In this document: positions 16,878 through 26,265 of the stretch, piece after piece | How positions within the stretch are numbered: the first letter of the stretch is position 1 | How the letters are laid out: each line of letters begins with the position of its first letter | Origin: Paraburkholderia piptadeniae | GTDB lineage: Bacteria; Pseudomonadota; Gammaproteobacteria; Burkholderiales; Burkholderiaceae | Reading direction: 5' to 3' | Length of the DNA stretch: 64,000 nucleotides | Assembly (NCBI RefSeq): GCF_900007165.1 | Contig: NZ_CYGY02000075.1 | Coordinates: forward strand, 3,113 to 67,112 | Notes under the pieces: model-generated | Told to the model about the DNA's origin: nothing | The model's input: the letters and a program-made list of their open reading frames with translations, nothing else | The model's database searches: none | Made by a program: the position numbers and the translations under genes

Positions 16878-18029
16878 ATGGCGAGCATTTCCTTGAGGGG
16901 CGTGCAGAAAGCGTACGGAGACAACGCGCCCGTGATCCGCAACGTCGATCTGGAGATCGGCGAGAACGAGTTTTGCGTGTTCCTCGGTCCGTCGGGCTGC
17001 GGCAAGTCCACGCTGCTGCGCATGATCGCAGGGCTCGAAGATGTGACGGACGGCGACCTGTCGATTGGCGGGCGCATCGTCAACGACGTGCCTGCCGCCG
17101 AGCGCGGCGTCGCGATGGTGTTTCAGAGCTATGCGCTCTTTCCTCACATGAGCGTGTACGAGAACATGGCCTTCGGCCTGAAGCTCGCGAAAAAGCCGAA
17201 AGACGAAATCGACCGCAAGGTTCGCGAGGCCGCGCGCATCCTGCAACTGGAGGCGTTGCTCGATCGCAAGCCGCGTGCGTTGTCGGGTGGGCAGCGGCAA
17301 CGCGTTGCGATTGGCCGCGCGATCGTGCGCGAGCCCGGCGTGTTTCTGTTCGACGAACCGCTTTCGAATCTCGACGCGACGCTGCGTGGCCAGACGCGCA
17401 TCGAAATCGCGCGGCTGCACCGGCAATTCGCGTCGGCGAGCGTCGTCTACGTGACGCACGATCAGACGGAAGCGATGACGCTCGCCGACAAGATCGTGCT
17501 GCTGCATACGGGCAAGGACACGGAGCGTTACGGCAGCATCGCGCAGATCGGCGCGCCGCTCGAGTTGTATCACCGGCCCAGGAGCCGTTTCGTCGCGGGC
17601 TTCATCGGCTCGCCGCGCATGAATTTTCTGCCAGCGAGAGTCACGGCGATCGATGCGCAAGGCGTCGATGTCGTGCTCGATCACACGAATGAAACCGTGC
17701 GCGTCGTGGTCGACGGCAGCACGCTGCAAGGCGCGCAGCCGGTGACGCTCGGCGTGCGCCCCGAACATCTGCGGCTCGTCGCAGCCGATGTATCACAACG
17801 TGAGGCAACGCTCACGCGCACCGTTTCGCTTGTCGAACGTCTGGGCGAGCACAGTTACGCGCATCTCGAACAACACGGCGGCGACGTGCTGATCGCGAAA
17901 GTGCCCGGCAATGCCCGCATCGAGCAGGGCGAGCGCGCGGTATTCGAGGCGCCCGCCAACGCCTGCCATCTTTTCACCGACGACGGATTCGCCGTGAAGG
18001 CGCTCAGCACCGTCGAACACTACGCATAA
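16878..18029 (+). CDS. sugar ABC transporter ATP-binding protein (MalK/UgpC type)
   Basis: A 383-aa ATPase of a CUT1 carbohydrate importer. Walker A is GPSGCGKST near residue 38, Q-loop region VFQSYALFPHM, signature LSGGQRQRVAIGRA, Walker B VFLFDEPLSNLD, and switch His in VYVTHDQTEAM. The C-terminal ~130 residues form the TOBE/regulatory domain found in MalK-like subunits. First gene of the operon with GH42, binding protein and two permeases. Start ATG 16878 preceded by GGAG. The substrate is probably a beta-galactoside or galacto-oligosaccharide, by association. Confidence 0.95.
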   Translation: MASISLRGVQKAYGDNAPVIRNVDLEIGENEFCVFLGPSGCGKSTLLRMIAGLEDVTDGDLSIGGRIVNDVPAAERGVAMVFQSYALFPHMSVYENMAFGLKLAKKPKDEIDRKVREAARILQLEALLDRKPRALSGGQRQRVAIGRAIVREPGVFLFDEPLSNLDATLRGQTRIEIARLHRQFASASVVYVTHDQTEAMTLADKIVLLHTGKDTERYGSIAQIGAPLELYHRPRSRFVAGFIGSPRMNFLPARVTAIDAQGVDVVLDHTNETVRVVVDGSTLQGAQPVTLGVRPEHLRLVAADVSQREATLTRTVSLVERLGEHSYAHLEQHGGDVLIAKVPGNARIEQGERAVFEAPANACHLFTDDGFAVKALSTVEHYA

Positions 18030-18040
18030 GGGACATGCGC

Positions 18041-20023
18041 ATGCGCCTTGGAGTCTGCTATTACCCGGAGCACTGGCAGGAATCGATCTGGGAAGACGAC
18101 GCGCGCCGTATGAAGGCGCTCGGCATCGAACAGGTGCGAATCGCGGAGTTCGCATGGAGCCGCATCGAGCCCACGCCGGGCGAATACGATTGGGGCTGGC
18201 TCGATCGTGCCGTCGACGTGCTCGGCAATGCGGGCTTGCAGGTGGTCATGTGCACGCCGACGGCCACGCCGCCGAAGTGGTTGATCGACCGTCATCCCGA
18301 CATTCTCCCGGTTGGTGCCGATGGCCGGCCGCGCGCGTTCGGCTCGCGACGTCACTATGATTTTTCGTCGCCGTCGTATTTCGAGGCGTCGCGCAAGGTC
18401 TGCACGGCCGTGGCGGAGCGTTATGGCAAGCATCCTGCCGTCGCATACTGGCAGACGGATAACGAGTTCGGCTGCCACAACACGGTGGTCAGCTATTCGC
18501 CTGCTGCCGTCGCGCGTTTTCGCGTGTGGCTCAAGGAGCGCTATCAAAGCATCGACGCGTTGAACCGTGCGTGGGGCACCGTGTTCTGGAGCATGGAGTA
18601 CCGCGGCTTCGACGAAATCGACGCGCCCGTTGCGACGGTGACGGAAGCCCATCCGTCGCATCGTCTCGACTATCGGCGTTTCGCTTCCGACGAAGTGGCG
18701 CGCTACAACCGCATGCAGGTCGAGATCATTCGCGCGCATTCGCCGGGGCGGCCCGTCGCACACAACTTCATGCAGCTCTTCACCGAGTTCGATCACTACA
18801 AGGTCGCGCGCGATCTCGATGTGGCGACATGGGACAGCTATCCGCTCGGCGCGCTCGAAGAGCAGTGGTTCGCGCCGGAGATCAAGGCGAAGTTTCTGCG
18901 CACGGGGCATCCCGATTTCGCGACGTTCAATCACGACGTGTATCGCGGCATGTCGAAGCTGCCGTTCTGGGTGATGGAGCAGCAGCCCGGTCCCGTCAAC
19001 TGGGCGCACTGGAATCCCGCGCCGCTGCCGGGCATGGTGCGCCTGTGGAGCTGGGAAGCGTTCGCGCACGGAGCGGGCTGCGTGTCGTACTTCAGATGGC
19101 GTCAGGCGCCGTTCGCGCAGGAGCAGATGCACGCGGGCCTGAACACGCCCGACAATCGCATCGATATCGGCGGCAGCGAAGCGGCGAAGGTCGCGCAGGA
19201 GATCGCGCATGTGCTGTCGGCCGACGCGGATGCGAACGCCGATGTGCGCAGCAAGATCGCGCTGATCTACGACTACGAAGCGAAGTGGCTCTTCGAGATA
19301 CATCCGCAGGGCGCGGATTTCCACTATCCGCGTTTTGCGTTCGAGTACTACTCGGCGCTGCGCTCGCTCGGTTTCGATGTAGACGTGATTTCCGCCGATG
19401 CGCCGCTCGACGGCTACACGATGATCGTCGTGCCGCCGTTGCCTGTCGTGCCTGCCGACTTTGCGCAGCGGCTCGCGGCATCGGGCGCGCAGATCGTGCT
19501 CGGTCCGCGCACGGGCTCGAAGACGACCGATCTGCAGATTCCCGCGAACCTGCCGCCGGGCGTGCTCGCGTCGCTGCTGCCGATCCGCGTGTGGCGCGTC
19601 GAATCGATGCGGCCCAACGTAACGGAACCTGTGCGTCTCGACGGCACGGGCGATGCGCATCGCGAGGGCCATGCGCGTCACTGGCGCGATCTGATCGATG
19701 CCGTCGATGAACGCACGTTCGGCGTGCACGCACGCTTCGCCGACGGCCATCCAGCGTATGTGCAGCATGGTCGCGTTCATTACTTTGCGAGCCTGTTCGA
19801 CGACCGTCTCACCGGGTCGCTGTTCGCGCGCATCGCGATGGAAGCCGGGCTCACGCCGACGCCATGTGGAGACAGCGTGCGCATCAGCCAGCGCGGCAAG
19901 CTCACGTATGTCTTCAACTATGCGCATGAAAAGCACGTCATCGAAGGCGTCGATGCATCGCGCTTCGTGATCGGCACGCGTGAAGTCGAGCCGCAAGGCG
20001 TAGCGGTTTATCGGACCGAGTAG
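18041..20023 (+). CDS. beta-galactosidase, GH42
   Basis: A 660-aa cytoplasmic GH42 beta-galactosidase. MRLGVCYYPEHWQES is the exact family N-terminus. YWQTDNEFGCHN contains the acid/base Glu142 and VMEQQPGPVNW the nucleophile Glu313. GH42 trimerisation and C-terminal domains follow. AAGGGA lies 7 nt before ATG 18041, better than the ATG two codons earlier at 18035. No signal peptide, so it acts on imported galactosides. It begins about 10 nt after the ATPase gene stop. Confidence 0.94.
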   Translation: MRLGVCYYPEHWQESIWEDDARRMKALGIEQVRIAEFAWSRIEPTPGEYDWGWLDRAVDVLGNAGLQVVMCTPTATPPKWLIDRHPDILPVGADGRPRAFGSRRHYDFSSPSYFEASRKVCTAVAERYGKHPAVAYWQTDNEFGCHNTVVSYSPAAVARFRVWLKERYQSIDALNRAWGTVFWSMEYRGFDEIDAPVATVTEAHPSHRLDYRRFASDEVARYNRMQVEIIRAHSPGRPVAHNFMQLFTEFDHYKVARDLDVATWDSYPLGALEEQWFAPEIKAKFLRTGHPDFATFNHDVYRGMSKLPFWVMEQQPGPVNWAHWNPAPLPGMVRLWSWEAFAHGAGCVSYFRWRQAPFAQEQMHAGLNTPDNRIDIGGSEAAKVAQEIAHVLSADADANADVRSKIALIYDYEAKWLFEIHPQGADFHYPRFAFEYYSALRSLGFDVDVISADAPLDGYTMIVVPPLPVVPADFAQRLAASGAQIVLGPRTGSKTTDLQIPANLPPGVLASLLPIRVWRVESMRPNVTEPVRLDGTGDAHREGHARHWRDLIDAVDERTFGVHARFADGHPAYVQHGRVHYFASLFDDRLTGSLFARIAMEAGLTPTPCGDSVRISQRGKLTYVFNYAHEKHVIEGVDASRFVIGTREVEPQGVAVYRTE

Positions 20024-20075
20024 GCAAGTGACCATGCACGTAAAAACCAGGATACAAATGACAGGAGACGAAAGG

Positions 20076-21347
20076 ATGACAACAAGCCAATTCAACCCTC
20101 GCAAGGCGTTCGCGACGATGGCCATCGCGGTTGCGGCAGCCGTGTCGTCGTTCGCTGCGACGACCACGGTCGCGAAGGCGGGCACGATGACGATGAACAT
20201 CGCGTTCAAGGGCGCAAGCCAGCGCGCGGTGTGGCAATCGGTGATCGACGACTTCAAGAAGGCGCACCCCGACATCGACGTGAAGGTGTCGTTCGTCGAC
20301 GAAGAGGCGTACAAGGTGCAACTGCCGGGCTGGCTGTCGACGGTCGCGCCCGATGTCGTCAACTGGCACAACGGCGAGCGCATGGCCTATTACGCGCGGC
20401 GCGGCCTGTTCGAAGATCTGAGCGGCGACTGGAAGAAAAACGGCTGGGACAGCATGTATGCGTCGACGAAGGAATCGTCGACGTACAACGGCAAGCAATA
20501 CGCGGCGCCGACCGTGTATTACTCGTGGGGCCTGTTCTATCGGAAGGACCTGTTCCAGAAGGCCGGCATTGCGTCCGAGCCGAAGACATGGGATCAGTTG
20601 ATGGACGCGTGCAAGAAGCTGAAGGCCGCGGGCATCACGCCGTTCGCAGTGGGCGGCCGCGACGCATGGACGCTCGCGGGCTGGTTCGATTATCTGGACC
20701 TGCGCCTGAACGGCAACGCGTTCCACCAGAAGCTGATGGCGGGTGAAGTGCCTTATACCGATCCGCGCGTGAAGAAGGTCTACACGACGTGGAAGCAGAT
20801 GCTCGACGATCACGAGTTCATCGACAACTCGCTGTCCTACGATCTGGATGCGGCGCAACCGTTCCTGTTCCAGGGCAAGGCCGCGATGATGTTGATGGGC
20901 ACATTCATCACGGGCGGCTTCCCGGCGAGCGTGAAGTCGAACATGAGCTACTTCCAGTTCCCGATCATCGATTCCAACGTGCCGACTGCCGAGGACGGCC
21001 CCGTCGAGTCGCTGCACATTCCGGCGAAGGCAAAGAACAAGGCCGATGCGCACACGTTCCTCGCGTTCGTCGAATCGCCCGAGCAGGGCGCGAAGCTCGC
21101 GGCGGGTCTCGGCTCGCTGTCGGCGAACAGCAAGTCGCCGGAACCGGAAGATCCCATTTCGAAGATTGGCTTTCAGATTCTGTCGAACACGAAGGGCGGC
21201 ATCGCGCAGTTCTACGATCGCGACATGACGAAGGAAATGGCCGACGAGGGGATGAAGGGCATGCAGCAGTTCGTCTCCGATCCGTCGAAGCTCGACGCGA
21301 TTCTCGCGCAGCTCGAACAGACGCGTAAGCGCATCTACAAGAAGTAA
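20076..21347 (+). CDS. sugar ABC transporter substrate-binding protein
   Basis: A 423-aa periplasmic binding protein of the extracellular solute-binding family 1 (CUT1). The signal peptide runs to about residue 35 (ending TTTVAKAG). Typical stretches are DFKKAHPDIDVKV, FYRKDLFQKAGI and GITPFAVGGRDAWT. The start at 20076 is preceded by AGGAGACG; an in-frame GTG at 20028 is less likely. It supplies the two downstream permeases. Confidence 0.93.
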   Translation: MTTSQFNPRKAFATMAIAVAAAVSSFAATTTVAKAGTMTMNIAFKGASQRAVWQSVIDDFKKAHPDIDVKVSFVDEEAYKVQLPGWLSTVAPDVVNWHNGERMAYYARRGLFEDLSGDWKKNGWDSMYASTKESSTYNGKQYAAPTVYYSWGLFYRKDLFQKAGIASEPKTWDQLMDACKKLKAAGITPFAVGGRDAWTLAGWFDYLDLRLNGNAFHQKLMAGEVPYTDPRVKKVYTTWKQMLDDHEFIDNSLSYDLDAAQPFLFQGKAAMMLMGTFITGGFPASVKSNMSYFQFPIIDSNVPTAEDGPVESLHIPAKAKNKADAHTFLAFVESPEQGAKLAAGLGSLSANSKSPEPEDPISKIGFQILSNTKGGIAQFYDRDMTKEMADEGMKGMQQFVSDPSKLDAILAQLEQTRKRIYKK

Positions 21348-21437
21348 GGGCGGATGCGCCGGGCGACGACTGCATGCGCATGTCGTCCGGCGCACGCAGC
21401 AAGTCAGCAGCCCGCCTGCATGAAGAGGAGCATCGTC

Positions 21438-22388
21438 GTGTCGCACTCCGTCACACGTCAGGACATCAACGCCACGCCGCCTTCGCCGCAGGCCGCGCCT
21501 GCGCCCAGAGCGGCGGGCAGGCGGCGCGGTCCGTCGCCCTCGGCGCGTCGGCAGCGCAAGGCCGCGTTTCTGTTTCTCGCACCCGCCTGCCTGATGGTCG
21601 CGGTGTACGTCGTCTGGCCGATCCTGTCGTCGATCTGGCTCAGCTTCTACAACTGGGACGGCATGACCGACAAGGTCTTCGTCGGTCTCGCGAACTACCT
21701 CGAGCTGTTTCAGGCGCCGACGTTCTACACCGCATTGAAGAACAACCTGATCTGGCTCGTGCTGTTCCTGCTCGCGCCGCCGATGGGACTCGCCGTCGCG
21801 CTCTATCTGAACCAGGCGGTGGTGGGCATACGCATCGTGAAGTCGCTGTTCTTTGCGCCGTTCGTGCTGTCGGGTGTCGTCGTCGGGCTGATCTTTTCGT
21901 GGTTCTACGATCCGACATTCGGCCTGCTCGCGATGATCCTCGGACACGGCGTGCCCGTGCTCGGCGATGCGCGCTACGCGACCTTCGGCATCATCTTCGC
22001 CGCGCTGTGGCCGCAAACGGCGTACTGCATGATTCTCTATCTGACGGGTCTCACGACGCTCAATAGCGAGCAACTCGAAGCGGCGCGCATGGAAGGCGCG
22101 AAGGGCTGGTCGATGCTATGGCACGTGGTGCTGCCGCAATTGCGGCCCGTCACGTTCATGGCGATCGTCGTGACGGTGATCGGTGCGCTGCGCAGTTTCG
22201 ATCTGATCTCGGTGATGACGGGCGGCGGTCCGTTCGAAAGCTCGACGGTGCTCGCGTATTACATGTACGACCAGGCGATCAAGTACTACCGCAATGGTTA
22301 TTCGGCGTCGATTGCCGTCGTGCTGTTCGCGATCATGCTCGTGTACATCGTCTATCACCTGCGCCGCATGCTGCGCCACGAACAGTAA
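21438..22388 (+). CDS. sugar ABC transporter permease (MalF type)
   Basis: A 316-aa inner-membrane permease. After a ~35-residue Ala/Pro/Arg-rich cytoplasmic tail, about six membrane segments follow (FLFLAPACLMVAVYVVWPIL first). The coupling EAA motif is EAARMEGAKGWSMLWHVVLP near residue 215. GTG 21438 has AGGAG 7 nt upstream; an in-frame ATG at 21420 is the alternative start. Partner of the following MalG-type permease. Confidence 0.92.
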   Translation: MSHSVTRQDINATPPSPQAAPAPRAAGRRRGPSPSARRQRKAAFLFLAPACLMVAVYVVWPILSSIWLSFYNWDGMTDKVFVGLANYLELFQAPTFYTALKNNLIWLVLFLLAPPMGLAVALYLNQAVVGIRIVKSLFFAPFVLSGVVVGLIFSWFYDPTFGLLAMILGHGVPVLGDARYATFGIIFAALWPQTAYCMILYLTGLTTLNSEQLEAARMEGAKGWSMLWHVVLPQLRPVTFMAIVVTVIGALRSFDLISVMTGGGPFESSTVLAYYMYDQAIKYYRNGYSASIAVVLFAIMLVYIVYHLRRMLRHEQ

Positions 22389-22398
22389 GGAGCGGACC

Positions 22399-23250
22399 AT
22401 GTATCCGATGCCCATTGCGAAATGGAAGCCGCTCAACCAGCGCCTGTACAAGCTGTCGTTGCCCGTTGCGCTTTTGATCTGGCTTCTGCCGATGATCGCG
22501 GTGCTCATCACGTCGGTGCGTTCGACGGAGGAACTGAGCGAAGGCAATTACTGGGGCTGGCCGAAGCACATCGCTTTCTTCGACAACTACCGCGAAGCGC
22601 TCACCACATCGCCGATGCTGCATTACTTCTGGAATAGCGTGCTGATCACGGTGCCTTCCGTGATCGGTTCGATCGCGCTCGCGGCGATGGCAGGCTTCGC
22701 GTTGGCCATCTACCGGTTTCGCGGCAACACGACGCTCTTCGCGACGTTCGTCGCGGGTAACTTTGTGCCGATCCAGATCCTGATGATTCCCGTGCGCGAC
22801 CTGTCGCTGAGTCTTGGGCTCTTCAACACGCTTTACGCGCTGATTCTCTTTCACGTGTCGTTTCAGACCGGCTTTTGCGCGCTCTTTCTTCGCAACTTCA
22901 TCAAGCAGTTGCCGTATGAACTGGTCGAGGCGGCGCGCATCGAAGGCGCGGGCGAATGGACCGTGTTCTTTCGCATCGTGTTGCCGCTGATTCGTCCCGC
23001 GCTCGCCGCGCTCGCGATTCTCGTCTTCACGTTCGTCTGGAACGACTACTTCTGGGCGCTGTGCCTCACGCAAGGCGACGAGGCCGCGCCGATCACGGTG
23101 GGCGTCGCTGCGCTCAAAGGGCAATGGACGACGGCATGGAATCTCGTGTCGGCCGGTTCGATTCTCGCTGCGCTGCCTTCCGTCGCGATGTTCTTTGCGA
23201 TGCAGAAGCACTTCGTTGCGGGGCTTACGTTTGGCGCTACCAAAGGATAG
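22399..23250 (+). CDS. sugar ABC transporter permease (MalG type)
   Basis: A 283-aa inner-membrane permease with about six membrane segments and the EAA loop VEAARIEGAGEWTVFFRIVLP near residue 180. The C-terminus MQKHFVAGLTFGATKG is typical of MalG-like subunits. AAGGAG lies upstream of the ATG at 22399, 10 nt after the MalF-type gene. Last gene of the galactoside operon. Confidence 0.94.
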   Translation: MYPMPIAKWKPLNQRLYKLSLPVALLIWLLPMIAVLITSVRSTEELSEGNYWGWPKHIAFFDNYREALTTSPMLHYFWNSVLITVPSVIGSIALAAMAGFALAIYRFRGNTTLFATFVAGNFVPIQILMIPVRDLSLSLGLFNTLYALILFHVSFQTGFCALFLRNFIKQLPYELVEAARIEGAGEWTVFFRIVLPLIRPALAALAILVFTFVWNDYFWALCLTQGDEAAPITVGVAALKGQWTTAWNLVSAGSILAALPSVAMFFAMQKHFVAGLTFGATKG

Positions 23251-23268
23251 TCCTGCGATCGCGATACG

Positions 23269-23580
23269 TCACTGCCCCGGTTGCGCAACCGGATGCACCC
23301 CTGCAAGTGGCGATCCATAACCGCCCGAGTGCGCATTGTTCGGCAGACCGTTCACGAGTTGCGCGCGCGGATCAATCGGATTCAGATTGAGTTCGCCCGC
23401 CTGCTGGTTGCCATGCGTCGGGTATTCGCTGCCGAGCGGCGCTGTTGGCATCAGGCGCGTGTTGTTGATCGGCGAGTTCACGTCGTCATAAACGGAAAGC
23501 CCCTGTGCTTGTGATAGACCCGCGCTCAACGCAAGCGCGAGAGCTGTGGCGACTTGAAGAGAAACGGCGGTCTTGTGCAC
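23269..23580 (-). CDS. small exported protein of unknown function
   Basis: A 103-aa protein. A GTG at 23580 with AAGGAG upstream starts a signal peptide ending in LSAGLSQAQG. The mature part is Asn/Pro/Gly-rich (SPINNTRLMPTAPLGSEYPTHGNQQ) without a recognised domain. It is convergent with the galactoside operon and has its own promoter region upstream. Function unknown. Confidence 0.65.
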   Translation of the reverse strand: MHKTAVSLQVATALALALSAGLSQAQGLSVYDDVNSPINNTRLMPTAPLGSEYPTHGNQQAGELNLNPIDPRAQLVNGLPNNAHSGGYGSPLAGVHPVAQPGQ

Positions 23581-23754
23581 GATGCACTCCTTGATCGATG
23601 ATGCCGCGCTCATGCGAAGGGACTTGCCTCGCAAACTTCAAACGACGCGGTTCGCCTTAAACTATTGGCCATCGCATCCGGGAGTTCAAGGCAGCGAGCA
23701 CGCCGTAGTGCAGGGCGCGTCGCGGTTTTGTTTCAGTTCGTCACGACACCGCTC

Positions 23755-24345
23755 TTAGACCTTTTCTCCCGCAATCTCACCAACCGTGCGCCGCACCGCG
23801 CGCAACATCTCATTCGCCAGTTCCGGTCGCGCCTTCAGCACGGCACGCGAAGCCGCGATGCCGCCGATCAGCGCCGTCGTGATCGCAATCGCCTTTTCGC
23901 GCGCGTTGCCCTTCGCCTTGCGCGCGCGCAGATGTTTCTCGAACACGCCGACCATGTTCTCGATCCCTTCGCTGTAACGCGCGCTGATCGTCTCGTCCTG
24001 CCGGCCGATCTCGCTCGCCGAGGCTGCCATCGCGCAGCCATTGGCAACATCGTCGCGTCTTTCCTCCGACAAATAACTGTCGAGCAGCTCGCCGAGGCTC
24101 GGCATATGGCCGTTGCGCGGCGTCGTCATTCGCTCGTGGCTGATCTGCACGCCGTACGCGAGCGCTTCTGCCGCGAGCGCCTCCTTCGACTTGAAGTGCG
24201 CGTACAGCGCGCCGTGCGTGAGCCCCGCGGCCTTGCCGATCTCGGCTACGCCGACGCCGTCGATGCCCCGCTCGCGGATCAGCCGCGCGGCCGTCTCGAC
24301 AAGGGCCGCGCGGTTCTGCGCCGCCTTTTCCTTGCTTACTTTCAT
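23755..24345 (-). CDS. TetR-family transcriptional regulator
   Basis: A 196-aa repressor. The N-terminal helix-turn-helix lies at about residues 25-50 (GVAEIGKAAGLTHGALYAHF), with the TetR signature preceded by LVETAARLIRERGIDG. The ligand domain follows. It is divergent from an SDR gene with a candidate operator between, and most likely represses that gene and itself. ATG 24345 is chosen because similarity begins at KVSKEKAAQNR; the frame extends further upstream. Confidence 0.92.
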   Translation of the reverse strand: MKVSKEKAAQNRAALVETAARLIRERGIDGVGVAEIGKAAGLTHGALYAHFKSKEALAAEALAYGVQISHERMTTPRNGHMPSLGELLDSYLSEERRDDVANGCAMAASASEIGRQDETISARYSEGIENMVGVFEKHLRARKAKGNAREKAIAITTALIGGIAASRAVLKARPELANEMLRAVRRTVGEIAGEKV

Positions 24346-24399
24346 GAGTGTTCCATCCTGCCCAACGATACCGACGCAAATGCCAGCGCAAAAAAGCGC

Positions 24400-24429
24400 T
24401 TGACACGTATTCATTGCGATCACTATCAT
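24400..24429 (+). promoter_or_regulatory. sigma-70-like promoter of the SDR gene
   Basis: TTGACA at 24400 and TATCAT at 24424 are separated by 18 bp, close to consensus. The initiation region then falls near the palindrome at 24439. Confidence 0.6.
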
Positions 24430-24438
24430 TAATTTAAG

Positions 24439-24452
24439 ATTGCAGTTGCAAT
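24439..24452. promoter_or_regulatory. candidate TetR operator
   Basis: ATTGCAGTTGCAAT is an inverted repeat (6-bp arms, 2-bp centre) placed 10-23 bp after the -10 box of the SDR promoter, between two divergent genes. This is the usual position for TetR-type repression. Assignment is by position only. Confidence 0.55.
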
Positions 24453-24508
24453 TATAAAGCAGCTGCCGGCGGATGTCCGCCTCGATCTCTCAACTCTGGA
24501 GAATTGCA

Positions 24509-25282
24509 ATGTCATTCGAAAACAAGACGGCGCTCGTCACGGGCGGCAACAGCGGTATCGGTTTTGCGACGGCGCGGTTGCTGATCGCGCAGGGCGCGCG
24601 CGTCGCGATCACGGGCCGCGACCAGGCGAAGCTCGACGAAGCCGTCGCCGAACTCGGTCCGAACGCGCTGCCGATCCGCGCGGATGTGAACGATCCGAAG
24701 GCCATCGATGAAGTGATGAAGGTGATCGGCGAGAGGTTCGGCAAGCTCGACATCGTGTTCGCGAATGCTGGCGTGAGCGGCGCGACGCCAGTCGGCGGTA
24801 CGACGGCGGAGAAGTTCGAATCGATCATGCGCACGAACGTCACGGCCGTGTTCCTGACGGTGCAGGCGGCCGTGCCGCTGATGGGCGAGGGCGGCGCGAT
24901 CGTGCTGAACGGCTCGGTGATGCGCGAACTGGGGCGCGCGGGCTCGGCGGCTTATTCGGCTTCGAAGGCCGCGATCTCCGGTATGGCCCGTGTGCTCGCG
25001 TCCGAACTGGTGACGCGCGGGATTCGTGTGAACACGGTCATCCCCGGCGCGACGCGCACGCCGATCTGGACCCGTGGCGACCGCGCGGGCACGACACTCG
25101 ACGCCGCAGAAGCCGCGATGACGCCGATGATCCCGATGAACCGGCTCGCCGATGCCGAGGAGGTCGCGCAAGCGGCCGCGTTCCTCGCGTCGGATGCATC
25201 GTCGGGGATGACGGCGGCGGAGATCGTCGTCGATGGCGGCAACACGGGCGCACCGATGGGTGCGCCGATCTTCCGCGGATAA
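24509..25282 (+). CDS. short-chain dehydrogenase/reductase
   Basis: A 257-aa NAD(P)-dependent SDR. VTGGNSGIGFATARLL is the Rossmann glycine motif (about residues 9-24), FANAGVSG the NNAG-like motif, LNGSVM carries the catalytic Ser and AYSASKAAI the Tyr-x-x-x-Lys pair. The C-terminus VVDGGNTGAPMGAPIF is typical of the family branch often regulated by adjacent TetR genes. GGAGA precedes ATG 24509. Substrate unknown. Confidence 0.94.
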   Translation: MSFENKTALVTGGNSGIGFATARLLIAQGARVAITGRDQAKLDEAVAELGPNALPIRADVNDPKAIDEVMKVIGERFGKLDIVFANAGVSGATPVGGTTAEKFESIMRTNVTAVFLTVQAAVPLMGEGGAIVLNGSVMRELGRAGSAAYSASKAAISGMARVLASELVTRGIRVNTVIPGATRTPIWTRGDRAGTTLDAAEAAMTPMIPMNRLADAEEVAQAAAFLASDASSGMTAAEIVVDGGNTGAPMGAPIFRG

Positions 25283-25479
25283 GCGCGCAAAGCGTTGAAC
25301 CGGACTTCGAAACATGAAGTTCTGGTGAGAAAAAAGGTCGATGCGCAGCCGCGCGGCTGCGCATTGCCCTGTCATCAGAACGCGCGTCGTCGTGCGAACG
25401 CAGCGCGAATACAGCGTGAACGCCATTAACAGGTTTCCGTCTCTGATGCACGTTTGACATATAGCGCCGATACGAGCTA

Positions 25480-25995
25480 ATGCACTACGCCGCGCTCCTG
25501 ACCGGTGCCCGTATCCATAACCTCGTCTTCGACAAGGAGTGCTTCACCCATGAGGGGAGTGCCGCCAAGTCAGAATCGAGCTTCCTGGCCTACAGCTTGG
25601 CCTTGCTGTTCTCGGACGAAGACCTCATCGGCGAGGTCCGTGGACGGGGCGCGGCCAGAATGCAGCAAATGGTATCCAGCCGTCCCAAGGAAGAGACACC
25701 GAAACTCTTCCGTGACGGCAAGCTGGCCTACCGCGAGACCGTCTTGGGCGGTTGCATCGCCGTGGAGGACTGCAATCACACGCCGCTGGAACCCATCCCT
25801 TGGGACTGCATTGAAAAGAACTGCACCAACGCAGTGGTGTTTGGAAAACGCCTGGGTTTGCTGATCAAGACGCAAGAATCAGTCGTCGCCACGCTGGCCA
25901 GCACAGAAGCCGGCAGCGTTGAGCACCGCCTGGAAGCCGATCACCTGCAGGTGCTTCTGAAAGCCCGCAAACGCCTCACGGAGTACGTCGTGTGA
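25480..25995 (+). pseudogene. C-terminal remnant of an integrase-module protein (uncertain)
   Basis: A 171-residue open frame with no ribosome site before its first ATG, which suggests a 5'-truncated gene. Composition is lower in GC than its neighbours. A Cys pair occurs in PWDCIEKNCTNAVVFGKRLG, and the C-terminus is helical and charged (EHRLEADHLQVLLKARKRL). I do not recognise it firmly; gene order (next frame overlaps by GTGA) resembles C-terminal parts of large tyrosine-recombinase-type proteins followed by a small helical partner in mobile elements. That is a low-confidence inference. Confidence 0.45.
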
Positions 25996-26265
25996 GCGCC
26001 AAGATCCAAGTCGACACATACTTCGCCGCCTTAGAGCGTCTGACGGCACGTGGCGAGCCCAACAGCAACGATGCAGTGGCGCTGGAGGCCGGCAGCGGCC
26101 GGGAGAGCATCAAGAAATCCAGGCCCGCCTACGCCGAACTGATCGCGGCCATCGACGCGGCCGCCCCAACTGGCTGAGGCCAAGGCTGCCTCAGCCCCTG
26201 TGCCTAGCATGCGCAAGGACATCGAGAATCTGACGAGACGACTGGACCAGTCAGTCCCTCGATAG
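25992..26265 (+). pseudogene. frameshifted small helical protein of a mobile module
   Basis: The GTG start overlaps the previous stop by four bases. The first 61 codons (SAKIQVDTYFAALERL..., IKKSRPAYAELIAAI) stop at a TGA, but dropping one C from the CCCC run at 26164-26167 restores a frame continuing as LAEAKAASAPVPSMRKDIENL to a TAG at 26263-26265. The restored protein would be about 90 aa, helical throughout, with a putative coiled-coil tail. It resembles small accessory proteins (DUF6262-like) found after recombinase genes; this match is from memory and unverified. Confidence 0.5.

Noticed and set aside
18020..20383. 787-codon minus-strand open frame
   Set aside because: Antisense shadow of the GH42 beta-galactosidase gene; Arg/His-rich.
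19938..22073. 711-codon minus-strand open frame
   Set aside because: Antisense shadow of the binding-protein and permease genes.
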